A stretch of DNA of 41,419 nt from an uncultured Rhodospirillaceae bacterium (GCA_937880925.1 CALGGB010000292.1:1-41419); one strand, 5' to 3'. Numbered from the stretch's first letter, positions 17,456 to 25,908 are shown. Made by a program: numbers and translations. Notes: generated from the sequence alone by a model not told the origin.

Positions 17456-17496
17456 CGACAGCCCCGGCCGCCGGCGCAAACAACAAGGAGGACGAC

Positions 17497-18279
17497 ATGA
17501 TCGAGAACAGGATCAGGACCATCTGGGCCGAAGGCGGCACCGTGTTCAACGGCTGGATCGCCTGCCCCAGCAGCGTCAACGCCGAGGTCATGGCGCGCCA
17601 GGACTGGGACAGCGTCTGCATCGACCTGCAGCACGGCCTGATCGACTATTCCGACGCCGTGGTGATGCTCCAGGCGATCACCCAGACCGACACGCCCCCG
17701 CTGGCGCGCTGCCCCTGGAACGAGCCGGTGATGATCCAGAAGCTGCTCGATGCGGGGGCCATGGGCATCATCTGTCCCATGATCAACAGCCGCGAGGAGG
17801 CCGAGCGTTTCATCGGCGCCTGCCGCTACCACCCGGACGGCTATCGCAGCGTCGGCCCGATCCGCGCGGCGATGTATGCAGGTTCCGATTACATCGTGAA
17901 GGCCAACGAGACGGTGCTGGCGATCGCCATGATCGAGACCGAGCAGGCTGTCGACAATCTCGACGAGATCCTCACCACGCCGGGGCTGGACGGCATCTTC
18001 GTCGGCCCGTCGGATCTTTCCGTGAGCCTGGGCCATGCCGCGGGTTTCGACCCGGAGTTCCCCAAGGTGATGAAGGCGATCAAGCACATCGCCGCGCGCT
18101 GCAAGCACCACGGCATTCCCGCGGGCATCCACACCGGATCGGTCGCCTATGCCGGCAAGATGCAGAAGGCGGGATACACCTTCATCACGATCCTGTCGGA
18201 CCTGCGCCTGATCCAGTGGTCGGCGGCCAACACGATCAAGGCGCTGCGCGCAGGAAAACCCGCCAAGAATGCCCCCTGA
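17497..18279 (+). CDS. HpcH/HpaI family class II aldolase
   Basis: These metal-dependent aldolases cleave 4-hydroxy-2-oxo acids into pyruvate (or similar) and an aldehyde. The 260-residue protein keeps the family residues: H46 in DLQHGLIDY, R71 in LARCPW, metal ligands E147 in MIETEQAV and D173 in FVGPSDLS. A strong ribosome site (AAGGAGGA) precedes ATG 17497. Its position after an epimerase and alcohol dehydrogenase suggests that the pathway passes through a hydroxy-oxo acid which is split here. Its stop lies inside the start of the following DadA gene (11-bp overlap). Confidence 0.9.
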   Translation: MIENRIRTIWAEGGTVFNGWIACPSSVNAEVMARQDWDSVCIDLQHGLIDYSDAVVMLQAITQTDTPPLARCPWNEPVMIQKLLDAGAMGIICPMINSREEAERFIGACRYHPDGYRSVGPIRAAMYAGSDYIVKANETVLAIAMIETEQAVDNLDEILTTPGLDGIFVGPSDLSVSLGHAAGFDPEFPKVMKAIKHIAARCKHHGIPAGIHTGSVAYAGKMQKAGYTFITILSDLRLIQWSAANTIKALRAGKPAKNAP

Positions 18280-19540
18280 TCCGGCATCCCACGGCGCACC
18301 CATCGGCGGCCCGGTCACCATCGTCGGCGCCGGTATCGTCGGCATCTGCACGGCAAGCTGGCTGATCCGCGAGGGCCACGATGTCACCGTGATCGATGCG
18401 GACGAACCCGGCAACCGCTGCTCCTTCGGCAACGCCGGGGGCATCTGTCCGGGCTCGGTGGTGCCCATGGGCATGCCCGGCATGTGGAAGAAGGTGCCGG
18501 GCTGGCTAACCGATCCGAAGGGACCGCTGTTCATCCGCCTGGGCCATCTTCCCGCCGCCCTTCCCTGGATGCTGGCCTTCATGGCCTCGGGACGGCGCGA
18601 GCGGGTGGAGGCCATCTCCGCGGCGATGGCAGCACTCCACAGCGAAACTATCCTGCGCTACCGCGATCTCGTCGCCTGGGCCGGCTGCCCCGAGCTGCTG
18701 GTCGAGCGCGGCCAGCTCTTCCTCTACGAGAGCAAGGACGAACTGGAAGGCGACCGCTACGGCCTCGATCTGCGCCACAGGGCCGGAGCCGAGATCGACA
18801 TCCTTGAGGCCGGGGAACTGCGCCAGCTCGAACCTGCGCTGGACCATCGCTTCAGCCACGCGGTGTTCCTGCCCGGTCAGGCCCAGTGCCTCAATCCGCA
18901 CCGCCTGGTGCAGGAGCTGGCCGCGCAATTCGTCGCCGACGGCGGACGCATCGAACGCGCGCAGGTGCAGCGCCTGGAGGCGCGCGACGGACAGGTCCGC
19001 CGTATCGTCACCGACGCCGGAGAGCGGCGCATCGAGACGCTGGTGATGGCGGCTGGCGCATGGTCGGCACGCCTGCTCAAGACCGCAGGCATCCGCATTC
19101 CCCTGGAGGCCGAGCGCGGCTATCACGTCACCGTCGCCGATCCAGAGCATGCCCCGCGCATCCAGGCGATGTGGGCCAGACGCAAGTTCGTCGTGACACC
19201 CCAGGAGGGCGGCCTGCGTTTTGCCGGCACCGACGAATTTGCAGGCCTCGACGCCGCCCCCGACATGCGCCGGGCGAAGGTGCTGCTCGACCAGGGGCGC
19301 GAACTGATTCCCGGACTCAACCCCGAAAGCCACACCATGTGGATGGGCCATCGCCCGGGCACACCCGACAGCCTGCCGGTGCTGGGCCGCGACAGCCGCT
19401 ACGCCAACCTGCTGCACGCCTTCGGCCACGGCCACACGGGCCTGATGGGGGCTTCGGTCTCCGGCCATGTCATCGCCGACCTGATGGCGGGGCGGCGGCC
19501 CGAGCTGGACCTGTCGCCGTACCGGCCGGAGCGGTTCTGA
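18269..19540 (+). CDS. DadA-type FAD-dependent amino acid dehydrogenase
   Basis: DAO/DadA family flavoproteins oxidise D-amino acids or N-methylated and cyclic amino acids to imino products. The 423-residue protein starts with the dinucleotide fold TIVGAGIVGICTASWLI and ends with a conserved GHRPGTPDSLPVLG and AFGHGHTGLMGASVSG segment typical of membrane-associated D-amino acid dehydrogenases. It overlaps the aldolase gene by 11 bases. Together with the two-cysteine epimerase, it could form an epimerase/D-imino-acid dehydrogenase pair as in hydroxyproline breakdown, or act on another D- or N-alkyl amino acid. A sarcosine oxidase-like activity is an alternative. Confidence 0.88.
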   Translation: MPPDPASHGAPIGGPVTIVGAGIVGICTASWLIREGHDVTVIDADEPGNRCSFGNAGGICPGSVVPMGMPGMWKKVPGWLTDPKGPLFIRLGHLPAALPWMLAFMASGRRERVEAISAAMAALHSETILRYRDLVAWAGCPELLVERGQLFLYESKDELEGDRYGLDLRHRAGAEIDILEAGELRQLEPALDHRFSHAVFLPGQAQCLNPHRLVQELAAQFVADGGRIERAQVQRLEARDGQVRRIVTDAGERRIETLVMAAGAWSARLLKTAGIRIPLEAERGYHVTVADPEHAPRIQAMWARRKFVVTPQEGGLRFAGTDEFAGLDAAPDMRRAKVLLDQGRELIPGLNPESHTMWMGHRPGTPDSLPVLGRDSRYANLLHAFGHGHTGLMGASVSGHVIADLMAGRRPELDLSPYRPERF

Positions 19541-19548
19541 ATGAGCGT

Positions 19549-19571
19549 CCCTCTCCCCTTGCGGGAGAGGG
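19549..19571. terminator. Bidirectional hairpin between dadA-like and iclR-like genes
   Basis: CCCTCTCCC and GGGAGAGGG form a perfect 9-bp stem around CTTGC, followed on the plus strand by five A residues (five T before the hairpin seen from the other strand). It lies between converging genes and may terminate both, although the T run is on the less useful side for the plus-strand operon. Similar CCCTCTCCC hairpins recur as dispersed elements in GC-rich proteobacteria. Confidence 0.6.
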
Positions 19572-19578
19572 AAAAAGA

Positions 19579-20397
19579 TCACGTCGAGCGCTGGTAGGCC
19601 AGACTCACGGCCTGAGCGGTCTTGAGGATGACGGAGGCATACTCGCGTTCGGCCCTGGCGGGCGTGAATTCGTTGATGTCGAGGGTGATGGCGACGGTGG
19701 CAATCGGCTGTCCGGCGTAGTCGAAGACCGGGGCGCCAAGACACACCGCACGAGGATGGCAGGCGCGGTCGGTGATCGCGTAGCCGGTCTCGCGGGTGCG
19801 GGTCAGCGCCTGCAAAATCGCCTCGATCTCGGTCACCGTGTGGTCGGTCATCCGGTTGCGCGGCGCAGCGTCGATCAGCGCGAAGGCAGCGCGCTGGGGC
19901 ATGTGCGCCAGGATCGCCAGGCCCGTGGGCGAGCAGAACGCGGGTTCGCGCACGCCCACGGAGGGGCCCTTCACCAGCGACAGCTTCTGCGCCGCTCCTG
20001 TCATCGACAGCAGGACCACGCAATCGGTCTCGTTGAGCACGCAGAGTTCGAACTGGTGGCCGGTTTCCTGGGCGACGTTCTGGAGCACGGGATAGGCGCA
20101 GGCGACCAGCGGATCGTTGCCCAGATAGGCGACCGACCATGCCAGCACCTTCGCCGACAGACGGTAGCGCCGCGAGCGGGCGTCCTGCTGCAGGTAACCG
20201 GCGCTGACGAGCGTGGTGAGCAGGCGTCGCGCACCGCTGATCTCCAGCCCGGTCATCTTGACGATCTCGGTCAGCGATAACTCGCGGTGTCCCGCATCGA
20301 AGGCCTCCATCACCTGGAGACCCTTCAGCAGGGTCCGCGCCAGGGTGGCGCCGCCGCCCTCGCCACTGCTGCGCAATGCTTCCAACGTGTCGCTCAA
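19579..20397 (-). CDS. IclR family transcriptional regulator
   Basis: IclR proteins bind palindromic operators through an N-terminal winged helix and sense small acids through a C-terminal GAF-like domain. The 272-residue protein has the HTH region (LSLTEIVKMTGLEISGARRLLTTL) and an effector domain ending RAVCLGAPVFDYAGQPIATVAI. No upstream ATG gives a full HTH; the TTG at 20397 is chosen because GGGAGG lies 6 bases before it. The ORF track extension to 21060 is out of the gene. It lies between the catabolic operon and the divergent glmL/mutase operon and probably controls one or both. Confidence 0.9.
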   Translation of the reverse strand: MSDTLEALRSSGEGGGATLARTLLKGLQVMEAFDAGHRELSLTEIVKMTGLEISGARRLLTTLVSAGYLQQDARSRRYRLSAKVLAWSVAYLGNDPLVACAYPVLQNVAQETGHQFELCVLNETDCVVLLSMTGAAQKLSLVKGPSVGVREPAFCSPTGLAILAHMPQRAAFALIDAAPRNRMTDHTVTEIEAILQALTRTRETGYAITDRACHPRAVCLGAPVFDYAGQPIATVAITLDINEFTPARAEREYASVILKTAQAVSLAYQRST

Positions 20398-20455
20398 TAA
20401 AGCCTCCCGGCAACCGGCGCCGCTTTTGGGCAATCGACGGCACCCTGTCCAGCAA

Positions 20456-20495
20456 TTGAAACGCACTGTCGATATTTGATAACTATAGTGACTAT
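20456..20495 (+). promoter_or_regulatory. Promoter and operator-like palindrome for the glmL/mutase operon
   Basis: TTGAAA (20456-20461) is followed after 16 bases by GATAAC (20478-20483), a fair sigma-70 promoter directed at glmL. Directly downstream, ATAGT-G-ACTAT (20485-20495) is a perfect 11-bp palindrome covering the expected transcription start. It is well placed for repression by the divergent IclR regulator. The remaining 116 bases to the glmL ATG form an untranslated leader. Confidence 0.55.
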
Positions 20496-20611
20496 TTGTT
20501 GCCGCTGCCACCGCGCGGTTGTAGCGTTTTTCCCTCGGACTCGACGTCGCGGTCCGTTCTATCGAGAACCGGCGCCAAGACCGGGATCGACGCTTTGGGA
20601 GCTGATCCGTC

Positions 20612-22045
20612 ATGCGTTTGTCCACGTCCGACCGTGCCGAGGCCTTTCTTGCCGGGGACCGTCCCTGGAGCAGCGGCCTGCTGATCGACGTCGGCTCCAC
20701 CTTCACCAAGATCATGGTCATCGATCCCTCGGGCGCCGTCCTGGGCCGCGCCGAATCCTCCACCACCATCGACAACGACGTCATGGACGGCATCACCGCC
20801 GCCATCGCCAACCTGCCCGCCGACCTGCAGGGACCCTGGGACTGGGCGCTCGCTTCTTCCAGCGCCGCGGGCGGCCTGCGCATGGCCTCGGTGGGTCTCA
20901 CCGAGGCGCTTTCGGGGCGCGCGGGATCGCTGGCGGCCTTTGGCGCGGGCGGAAAGGTGGTGGCCACGGCCCACGGCTTTCTGGACGACGAGGCCATCGC
21001 CCGCATCGACGCCGAGAAGCCCCATCTGGTGCTGCTGGCGGGCGGTCTGGACGGCGGCAACAGCGCCGCACTGATTCACAACGCCGAGCAACTGGCGCGG
21101 CTGAAGACGCCCCACGGCTACATCGTGGCGGGCAACGCATCGGCCGCGCAGGAAGCCGCCGACAAGCTCCGCGACGGCAGCCGCGACGTGCGTGTGGTCG
21201 ACAATGTTTTCCCGCGCGCCGGCGAGATCGCGATCATGGCGACGCGCGACACCGTGCGGGATCTCTTCCTGCGCCACATCACCCGCGCCAAGGGCCTGGA
21301 AGGCATGATGGAGACCTTCCGGACCGACTGCGAGCCCACGCCGCTGGCGGTGAGCCTGGCGCTCGCCCACCTGCCCGGCGACGGCGGTCCCGTGGTTTTC
21401 GTCGACCTGGGCGGGGCGACGACGGACGTCCATTCCCTGGGCGGCGTGCGCCCGGACCAGCGCAAGGTGGAGATTCCCGAGCCCGAAATCATGCGTTCGG
21501 TCGAGGGCGACCTCGGTATGCGCTGGGGCGCGCCGGGCACGGTCGCCTCCATGACCAGCGCCTCGCGGGCGGTGGTCGAATCGCGCCTTTCCTGCAATCT
21601 GGAAGACGAAGCGAACCGCCGCCGCGACGATCCGGCCTTCCTGCCAGAAAACGACCACGACCGCGCCGTCGACCGGGCGCTGGCCGAGGCAGCCGTCGCC
21701 ATCGCCATCGAGCGCCACGCCGGCAAGGTGGTGGTGCGCCACCGCCCCTGGGGCGACCGCTACCAGGTAACCGGCAAGGACCTGCGCCCGACCCGCATCG
21801 TCGTCGGCATCGGCGGCGCCCTGCGTCACGGCGCCGAGCCGGTCGGCCTGATCGGCGACGCCATCGCCGGCATCGAGGGCGCGCAGGTGCCGCGCAACCC
21901 GGCCATCGCCATCGACCAGAGTTACGCCCTTTACGCGACCGGGCTGATCGCCCGCCATTCCCCCACCCTGGCGCGCGCGCTGGCAGCAGGCACGCTGCGG
22001 CTCGACGCCAGCCCGCACATCACCCCGGAGGTTCAGGCGTCATGA
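20612..22045 (+). CDS. glmL: GlmL/MutL-type ATPase, companion of a B12 mutase
   Basis: GlmL-type proteins have the ASKHA (actin/Hsp70-like) ATPase fold and accompany B12-dependent glutamate mutase and ornithine aminomutase, probably as reactivation or cofactor-exchange chaperones. The 477-residue protein has the two phosphate-loop signatures: LLIDVGSTFTKIMVID (about 23-38) and VVFVDLGGATTDVHSLGG (about 262-279), and a conserved VLLAGGLDGGNSAALI segment. Its last codon overlaps the mutase start (ATGA), so the two are made together. It is complete. The mutase next door supports the role, but the substrate is not determined by it. Confidence 0.88.
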   Translation: MRLSTSDRAEAFLAGDRPWSSGLLIDVGSTFTKIMVIDPSGAVLGRAESSTTIDNDVMDGITAAIANLPADLQGPWDWALASSSAAGGLRMASVGLTEALSGRAGSLAAFGAGGKVVATAHGFLDDEAIARIDAEKPHLVLLAGGLDGGNSAALIHNAEQLARLKTPHGYIVAGNASAAQEAADKLRDGSRDVRVVDNVFPRAGEIAIMATRDTVRDLFLRHITRAKGLEGMMETFRTDCEPTPLAVSLALAHLPGDGGPVVFVDLGGATTDVHSLGGVRPDQRKVEIPEPEIMRSVEGDLGMRWGAPGTVASMTSASRAVVESRLSCNLEDEANRRRDDPAFLPENDHDRAVDRALAEAAVAIAIERHAGKVVVRHRPWGDRYQVTGKDLRPTRIVVGIGGALRHGAEPVGLIGDAIAGIEGAQVPRNPAIAIDQSYALYATGLIARHSPTLARALAAGTLRLDASPHITPEVQAS

Positions 22046-23781
22046 GCAACCTTGCTTCCTACCTTCCCCAGGACTGCCCGGACGGGCGCGCCCTGCTTGC
22101 GCAGGGCCGCGAGATCGCCAGGGACGTGACAATGGGTGTGAGTTTGCTGTGCGAGCAGCACGGCGTCACCTCGGAGGTGCAGTACAAGAAGAAGATGGTC
22201 GAGGAAGGCCGTCTGATGACCTCCCTCAACATCGGCATGCAGACCTGGGCCGAGACGGCGCGCGCCCTGGAGTACATCGCCGAGGAATCGGCCAAGCGCG
22301 GCTTCCGCGTCGATCGTTACCAGATGCAGATGGACCGCCGCATGGGCCTGCCGCCCGAGATGTGGGAGAAGGCGGCCAAGGAAACCGGCCCGATGCTGAT
22401 GAGCAAACAGGACTGGTGGGAGACCGCGCACTGCGCGCCGATCCAGCCCCAGCTCGGCGACATGATGATCGGCTCGCCCATGTCGGTCTCCAACGCGCGC
22501 AACGCCCTGGAAGCGGGCGTCACCTATATCGGCAACATGTCGCAGTTCGCCTGGAAGTATCCGGGCTGGCCGGGCGACGACGTCGAGCAGATGGCCGAGA
22601 TGGTCAAGGCCATGGGCCTGATGGCGGCCAAGCGCGACGAGGACGCGATGATGCAGTCCTATCTGGAGGACGGCTTCTGCGCGACCTTCAAGGATTACTG
22701 CTCCTACATCGGCTGGGCCATGTTCGAGCGGTATCTCATCAACGAGGTCATGGGCTCGCGCCTCTCCATCGCCTACGGCGGCCTGACTCACAATCCTGTT
22801 TCCAAGACCGCGGTCATCCTGGCGCTGGAGAAGATCAAGCCCGCGGGCACCTTCAACTCCTTCTACCACTGCAACACCACGGCCTATTCGGCCCAGGTCG
22901 ACGAGAACTACGCCGTGCTCTCGATCGACGACCTCTACCTGATGCTGGCCCAGCACCGCACCAAGTCCGGCGCGGCGACGCTGTCGATCCCGGTCACCGA
23001 GGCCCTGCGCATTCCCACGACCGAGGAGATCGTGCAGGTTCAGACCGTGGCCCATCGCGTGGCGCGCGATGCGCCGCGCCTGATGGAGAGCTTCAACTGG
23101 GATCACATCGACGCCATCTCCGACCGCATGATCGAGGGCGGCACGCGGTTCTACGAGAACATCATGCAGGGGCTGGAGGAACTGGGCGTCGACATGGGCG
23201 ATCCCATGCAGCTTCTGCTGACCATCCGCCGCATGGGCGCCCAGGCGATCGAGAACCAGTGGGGCGTGGGCGAACTGCCGACCAGCGATGCCGAGATCTA
23301 CGAGCCGGAGATCCCGACCGACACCTTCCTCGACTTCGTCGAGCGGCGGAACCGGGTGAAGACGATCTTCGGCGCCAACGGCAAGAAGCCCAAGGACGCC
23401 ATCCAGCTTGTCGTGGGCAGCACCGACATCCACGAATACGCCATGTTCCTGATCATCGAGGGCCTGCAGCAGGTCGGCATCCAGCCGATCGTCGCCGGCA
23501 CCAGCGTCGATCCCGACGAATTCGCCGACCTGGCGCTGGAGGCCGGCGCCAGCGCGATTTTGATCTCCACCCACAACGGCATGGCGCTGACCTACGCCCA
23601 GCAGCTCCAGAAGGAATGCGCCGACCGCGGCCTGGAGCTGAAGATCGCCATGGGCGGCACGCTGAACCAGGACGTCGAGGGCCTCAATGCCCCGATCGAC
23701 GTGAAGGAACAGCTGAAGGAGATCGGCGTCGTCGTCTGCACCGACGTCACCGACATCCTCAATCTGCTGCAGGCGCACTGA
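22042..23781 (+). CDS. Single-chain B12-dependent mutase: GlmE-like barrel fused to a cobalamin domain
   Basis: Glutamate mutase normally has two chains: GlmE (TIM barrel) and GlmS (B12-binding). Here one 579-residue protein has both: a barrel-like region to about residue 440, with recognisable GlmE-like blocks (AYGGLTHNPVSK; TEALRIPTTEEI), then a Rossmann-like B12 domain with D462-I-H464, ISTHNG and IAMGGTLNQ. His464 should be the lower cobalt ligand; the motif is DxHxxA rather than the usual DxHxxG. The GlmE region is very divergent, and the NEGGG glutamate-site block remembered from clostridial GlmE is not evident. No PLP site is seen, which argues against ornithine or lysine aminomutase. 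The ORF track start at 20476 is false; ATG 22042 overlaps the glmL stop. The substrate is unknown. Confidence 0.8.
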   Translation: MSNLASYLPQDCPDGRALLAQGREIARDVTMGVSLLCEQHGVTSEVQYKKKMVEEGRLMTSLNIGMQTWAETARALEYIAEESAKRGFRVDRYQMQMDRRMGLPPEMWEKAAKETGPMLMSKQDWWETAHCAPIQPQLGDMMIGSPMSVSNARNALEAGVTYIGNMSQFAWKYPGWPGDDVEQMAEMVKAMGLMAAKRDEDAMMQSYLEDGFCATFKDYCSYIGWAMFERYLINEVMGSRLSIAYGGLTHNPVSKTAVILALEKIKPAGTFNSFYHCNTTAYSAQVDENYAVLSIDDLYLMLAQHRTKSGAATLSIPVTEALRIPTTEEIVQVQTVAHRVARDAPRLMESFNWDHIDAISDRMIEGGTRFYENIMQGLEELGVDMGDPMQLLLTIRRMGAQAIENQWGVGELPTSDAEIYEPEIPTDTFLDFVERRNRVKTIFGANGKKPKDAIQLVVGSTDIHEYAMFLIIEGLQQVGIQPIVAGTSVDPDEFADLALEAGASAILISTHNGMALTYAQQLQKECADRGLELKIAMGGTLNQDVEGLNAPIDVKEQLKEIGVVVCTDVTDILNLLQAH

Positions 23782-23789
23782 AGGCGAGA

Positions 23790-23814
23790 CCCGGGGCGCT
23801 GCCTGCGCCCCGGG
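23790..23814. terminator. Strong hairpin after the mutase gene
   Basis: CCCGGGGCG and CGCCCCGGG form a perfect 9-bp stem around CTGCCTG, eight bases after the mutase stop and before the convergent heat shock gene. The trailing CCGTCTT is only weakly T-rich. Confidence 0.65.
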
Positions 23815-23837
23815 CCGTCTTCCGCCGCCGCGGCCAC

Positions 23838-24287
23838 CTACTGGCTGCGCACCTCGACCTTGCGCCCACCCGTGGGTGCGGCCGCACGCCGCGGTACAAG
23901 GATGGTGAGAACGCCATCCTGGTGGTCGGCGGCGATACGCTCGGCGTCGCTGTCGCCGGGCAGGCGAAAGCTGCGCAGGAAGGCGCCGTAGCTGCGCTCG
24001 GAGAAGAAGTAGTTGCGGCCTTCCTCCTCGTGCGAGGAGCGTTTCTGCCCCTTGACGACCAGCGTGCCCTCGTGGACGGAGACATCAATGTCCTCGGCGG
24101 CGACACCGGGCAACTCGATGGTGATCTCGTAGGCATCCTGGGTGGCAAGCGCGACCGAGGAAGGCGAGAGGAAATCGGCGATCTTCTGACCCGCAGCCCG
24201 GAAGGGGGCGTAGATGCCGGGCAGAACTCGGCGGACTGGTTCGATTCGACCATGATCGGTCCTCCTGTTGGCAGACAGGGCGATCAT
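23838..24287 (-). CDS. Small heat shock protein (Hsp20), 5' end doubtful
   Basis: Hsp20 chaperones hold unfolding proteins in the cytoplasm. The alpha-crystallin domain is clear: DAYEITIELPGVAAEDIDVSVHEGTLVVKG, then SYGAFLRSFRLP and a final GVLTILVPRR. The start is uncertain. ATG 24287 gives 149 residues but has a poor ribosome site; TTG 24323 overlaps the cpaF stop. A strong AGGAGG precedes ATG 24253, yet this ATG is in another frame (MVESNQSAEFCP...). One extra C in the CCC run near 24216 would join that start to the Hsp20 frame as MVESNQSAEFCPGIYAPF, a natural-looking N-terminus. A single-base deletion, real or a sequencing error, is likely. Confidence 0.8.
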   Translation of the reverse strand: MIALSANRRTDHGRIEPVRRVLPGIYAPFRAAGQKIADFLSPSSVALATQDAYEITIELPGVAAEDIDVSVHEGTLVVKGQKRSSHEEEGRNYFFSERSYGAFLRSFRLPGDSDAERIAADHQDGVLTILVPRRAAAPTGGRKVEVRSQ

Positions 24288-24319
24288 GGCGGGCGCGTCC
24301 GACAGGGCATTGCGCTGGG

Positions 24320-25750
24320 TCAATCCGCCGGCGACGCGGCCTGCGCGGCCAAGCCTCGGAACAGGGCGATCAGGGCCGGCTCGTGGCCCTGGCGGCGGAT
24401 CTTGTCGTAGTAGTGGGGCTTCTGGCCGGACCAGACGAAGCTGCCCTGGAGACGGCCGGCCTCATCCTCCCCCTCGACGGCGAAGGTGAACATGTCCTGC
24501 AGGGCGATGACGCCGTCGGCGTAACCCAGCACCTCCTGGACCGCGGTCAGCCGGCGCGAGCCGTCGTGCAGGCGCTCGACCTGGATGATGAGGTCCAGGG
24601 CAGAACCGATCTGGGCCAGGACGTTGGAGCTGGGCAGGCCGAAGCCGGCCATGGCGACCATGTCCTCCAGCCGGTGCAGGCAGTCCTGCGGCGTGTTGGC
24701 ATGGATCGTCGACATCGACCCGGCATGGCCCGTGTTCATGGCCTGCAGCATGTCGAAGGCTTCCGAGCCGCGTACCTCGCCCACGATGATGCGGTCGGGG
24801 CGCATGCGCAGCGTGTTCTTCATGAGGTCGCGCTGGGTGATCTCGCCGCGGCCCTCGATGTTGGCCGGACGGGTTTCCAGGCGCCCGACGTGGATCTGCT
24901 GGAGCTGCAGTTCGGCGGTGTCCTCGATCGTCACGATGCGGTCGTTCTCGCGGATGGAAAACGACAGCGCATTGAGCAGCGTGGTCTTGCCTGAGCCCGT
25001 GCCGCCCGAGATCAGGATGTTGCAGCGCCCCATGACCGCCAGCTCCAGGAAGCGGGCGAGCGGCGCCGACATGGCGCCGAAGGAAACCAGATCGTCGAGC
25101 TGGAGCCGGTCCTTGCGGAAGCGGCGGATGGTGAGCAGCGGCGCATCGACCGCCAGCGGCGGAATGATGATGTTGACCCGGCTGCCATCCTCCAGACGCG
25201 CATCGCAGATCGGGCTGGACTCATCGACCCTTCGGTTGACGCCACCGGCGATGCGCATGCAGATGTTCACGAGCTGGGCGTTGTCGCGGAACGCGATGGC
25301 GGTCAGCTCGATGCGTCCCTTGCGTTCGATGAAGACGCGCTTGTGGCCGTTGACCATGATGTCGGTGATCTCGGGATCGTCCATCAGCGGCTCGATCGGA
25401 CCCAGGCCGAACATGTCGTTGAGGATGTCCTGGGTGATCTTCTCCTGCTCGGGCACCGAGATGACGATGCCCTTGCCCGTCACGATCTCGCCGATCAGCG
25501 CCGTGATTTCATCGCGCGCCTGCTCGCGGCCGAGCTTGTTGATGACCGAAACCTCGATGGTGTCGAGGATCAGCCCGAAGATACGGATCTTGATCCGCCC
25601 CAGCGGATCTTCGTTGTGCGCCTCGGGCGCAAGCGGATGTTCCGCCGCCCTGGCTGCCGTGCCGGAAGCAACGCTTTCGGTCTGGCGTCCCAGCGAGGGA
25701 TGCTGGCGGCGGCCGAAGCCGGCCGGGCCGTGGCTGTCATCGTTCTGCAT
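24320..25750 (-). CDS. cpaF: CpaF/TadA-family secretion ATPase (second copy)
   Basis: This 476-residue ATPase belongs to the same family as the one at 6441. In order it shows LNDMFGLGPIEPLMDDPEITDIMVNG, RRVDESSPICDARLEDGSRVNIIIPP, Walker A GGTGSGKTT (249-257), [27 protein letters not shown] and the His box TGHAGSMSTIHAN. It is closer to the classical CpaF length and N-terminal helical domain (IKIRIFGLILDTIEVSVINKL) than the first copy. No other tad/cpa genes flank it; an Hsp20 gene follows and a TetR gene diverges. Whether it still belongs to a tad locus elsewhere cannot be told. Confidence 0.93.
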   Translation of the reverse strand: MQNDDSHGPAGFGRRQHPSLGRQTESVASGTAARAAEHPLAPEAHNEDPLGRIKIRIFGLILDTIEVSVINKLGREQARDEITALIGEIVTGKGIVISVPEQEKITQDILNDMFGLGPIEPLMDDPEITDIMVNGHKRVFIERKGRIELTAIAFRDNAQLVNICMRIAGGVNRRVDESSPICDARLEDGSRVNIIIPPLAVDAPLLTIRRFRKDRLQLDDLVSFGAMSAPLARFLELAVMGRCNILISGGTGSGKTTLLNALSFSIRENDRIVTIEDTAELQLQQIHVGRLETRPANIEGRGEITQRDLMKNTLRMRPDRIIVGEVRGSEAFDMLQAMNTGHAGSMSTIHANTPQDCLHRLEDMVAMAGFGLPSSNVLAQIGSALDLIIQVERLHDGSRRLTAVQEVLGYADGVIALQDMFTFAVEGEDEAGRLQGSFVWSGQKPHYYDKIRRQGHEPALIALFRGLAAQAASPAD

Positions 25751-25794
25751 GGCACGCTCCTGCCGCAGTCTAGGACCTTAGTCGACAGCGACCA

Positions 25795-25908
25795 ATGCGC
25801 ATGGCCTCGGTCCAGCACGAGGCCGCGATGCTGCCGGGCAAAGAGCCGCACGCCTCGGTCATTACCCAAGCCAAACTCGAATACGGCGCACGGCGGAATT
25901 GCGGTAGT
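25795..25908 (+). pseudogene. Possible remnant of a VapC-type PIN domain toxin
   Basis: The frame starting at 25795 in the cpaF/tetR intergenic space reads ...ASVITQAKLEYGARRN, which resembles the SVIT-x-AELRYGA segment of VapC PIN-domain toxins. Neither the N-terminal DTN motif nor the later acidic residues are found, so at best this is a decayed fragment. The match is short and could be chance. Confidence 0.3.

Noticed and set aside
20496-20611. Cobalamin riboswitch in the glmL leader
   Set aside because: The leader is only about 116 bases, shorter than known B12 riboswitches, and no convincing B12 box was seen.
20476-22041. N-terminal extension of the mutase ORF to 1101 residues
   Set aside because: Arg/Pro/Gly-rich shadow of glmL; the mutase begins at ATG 22042.
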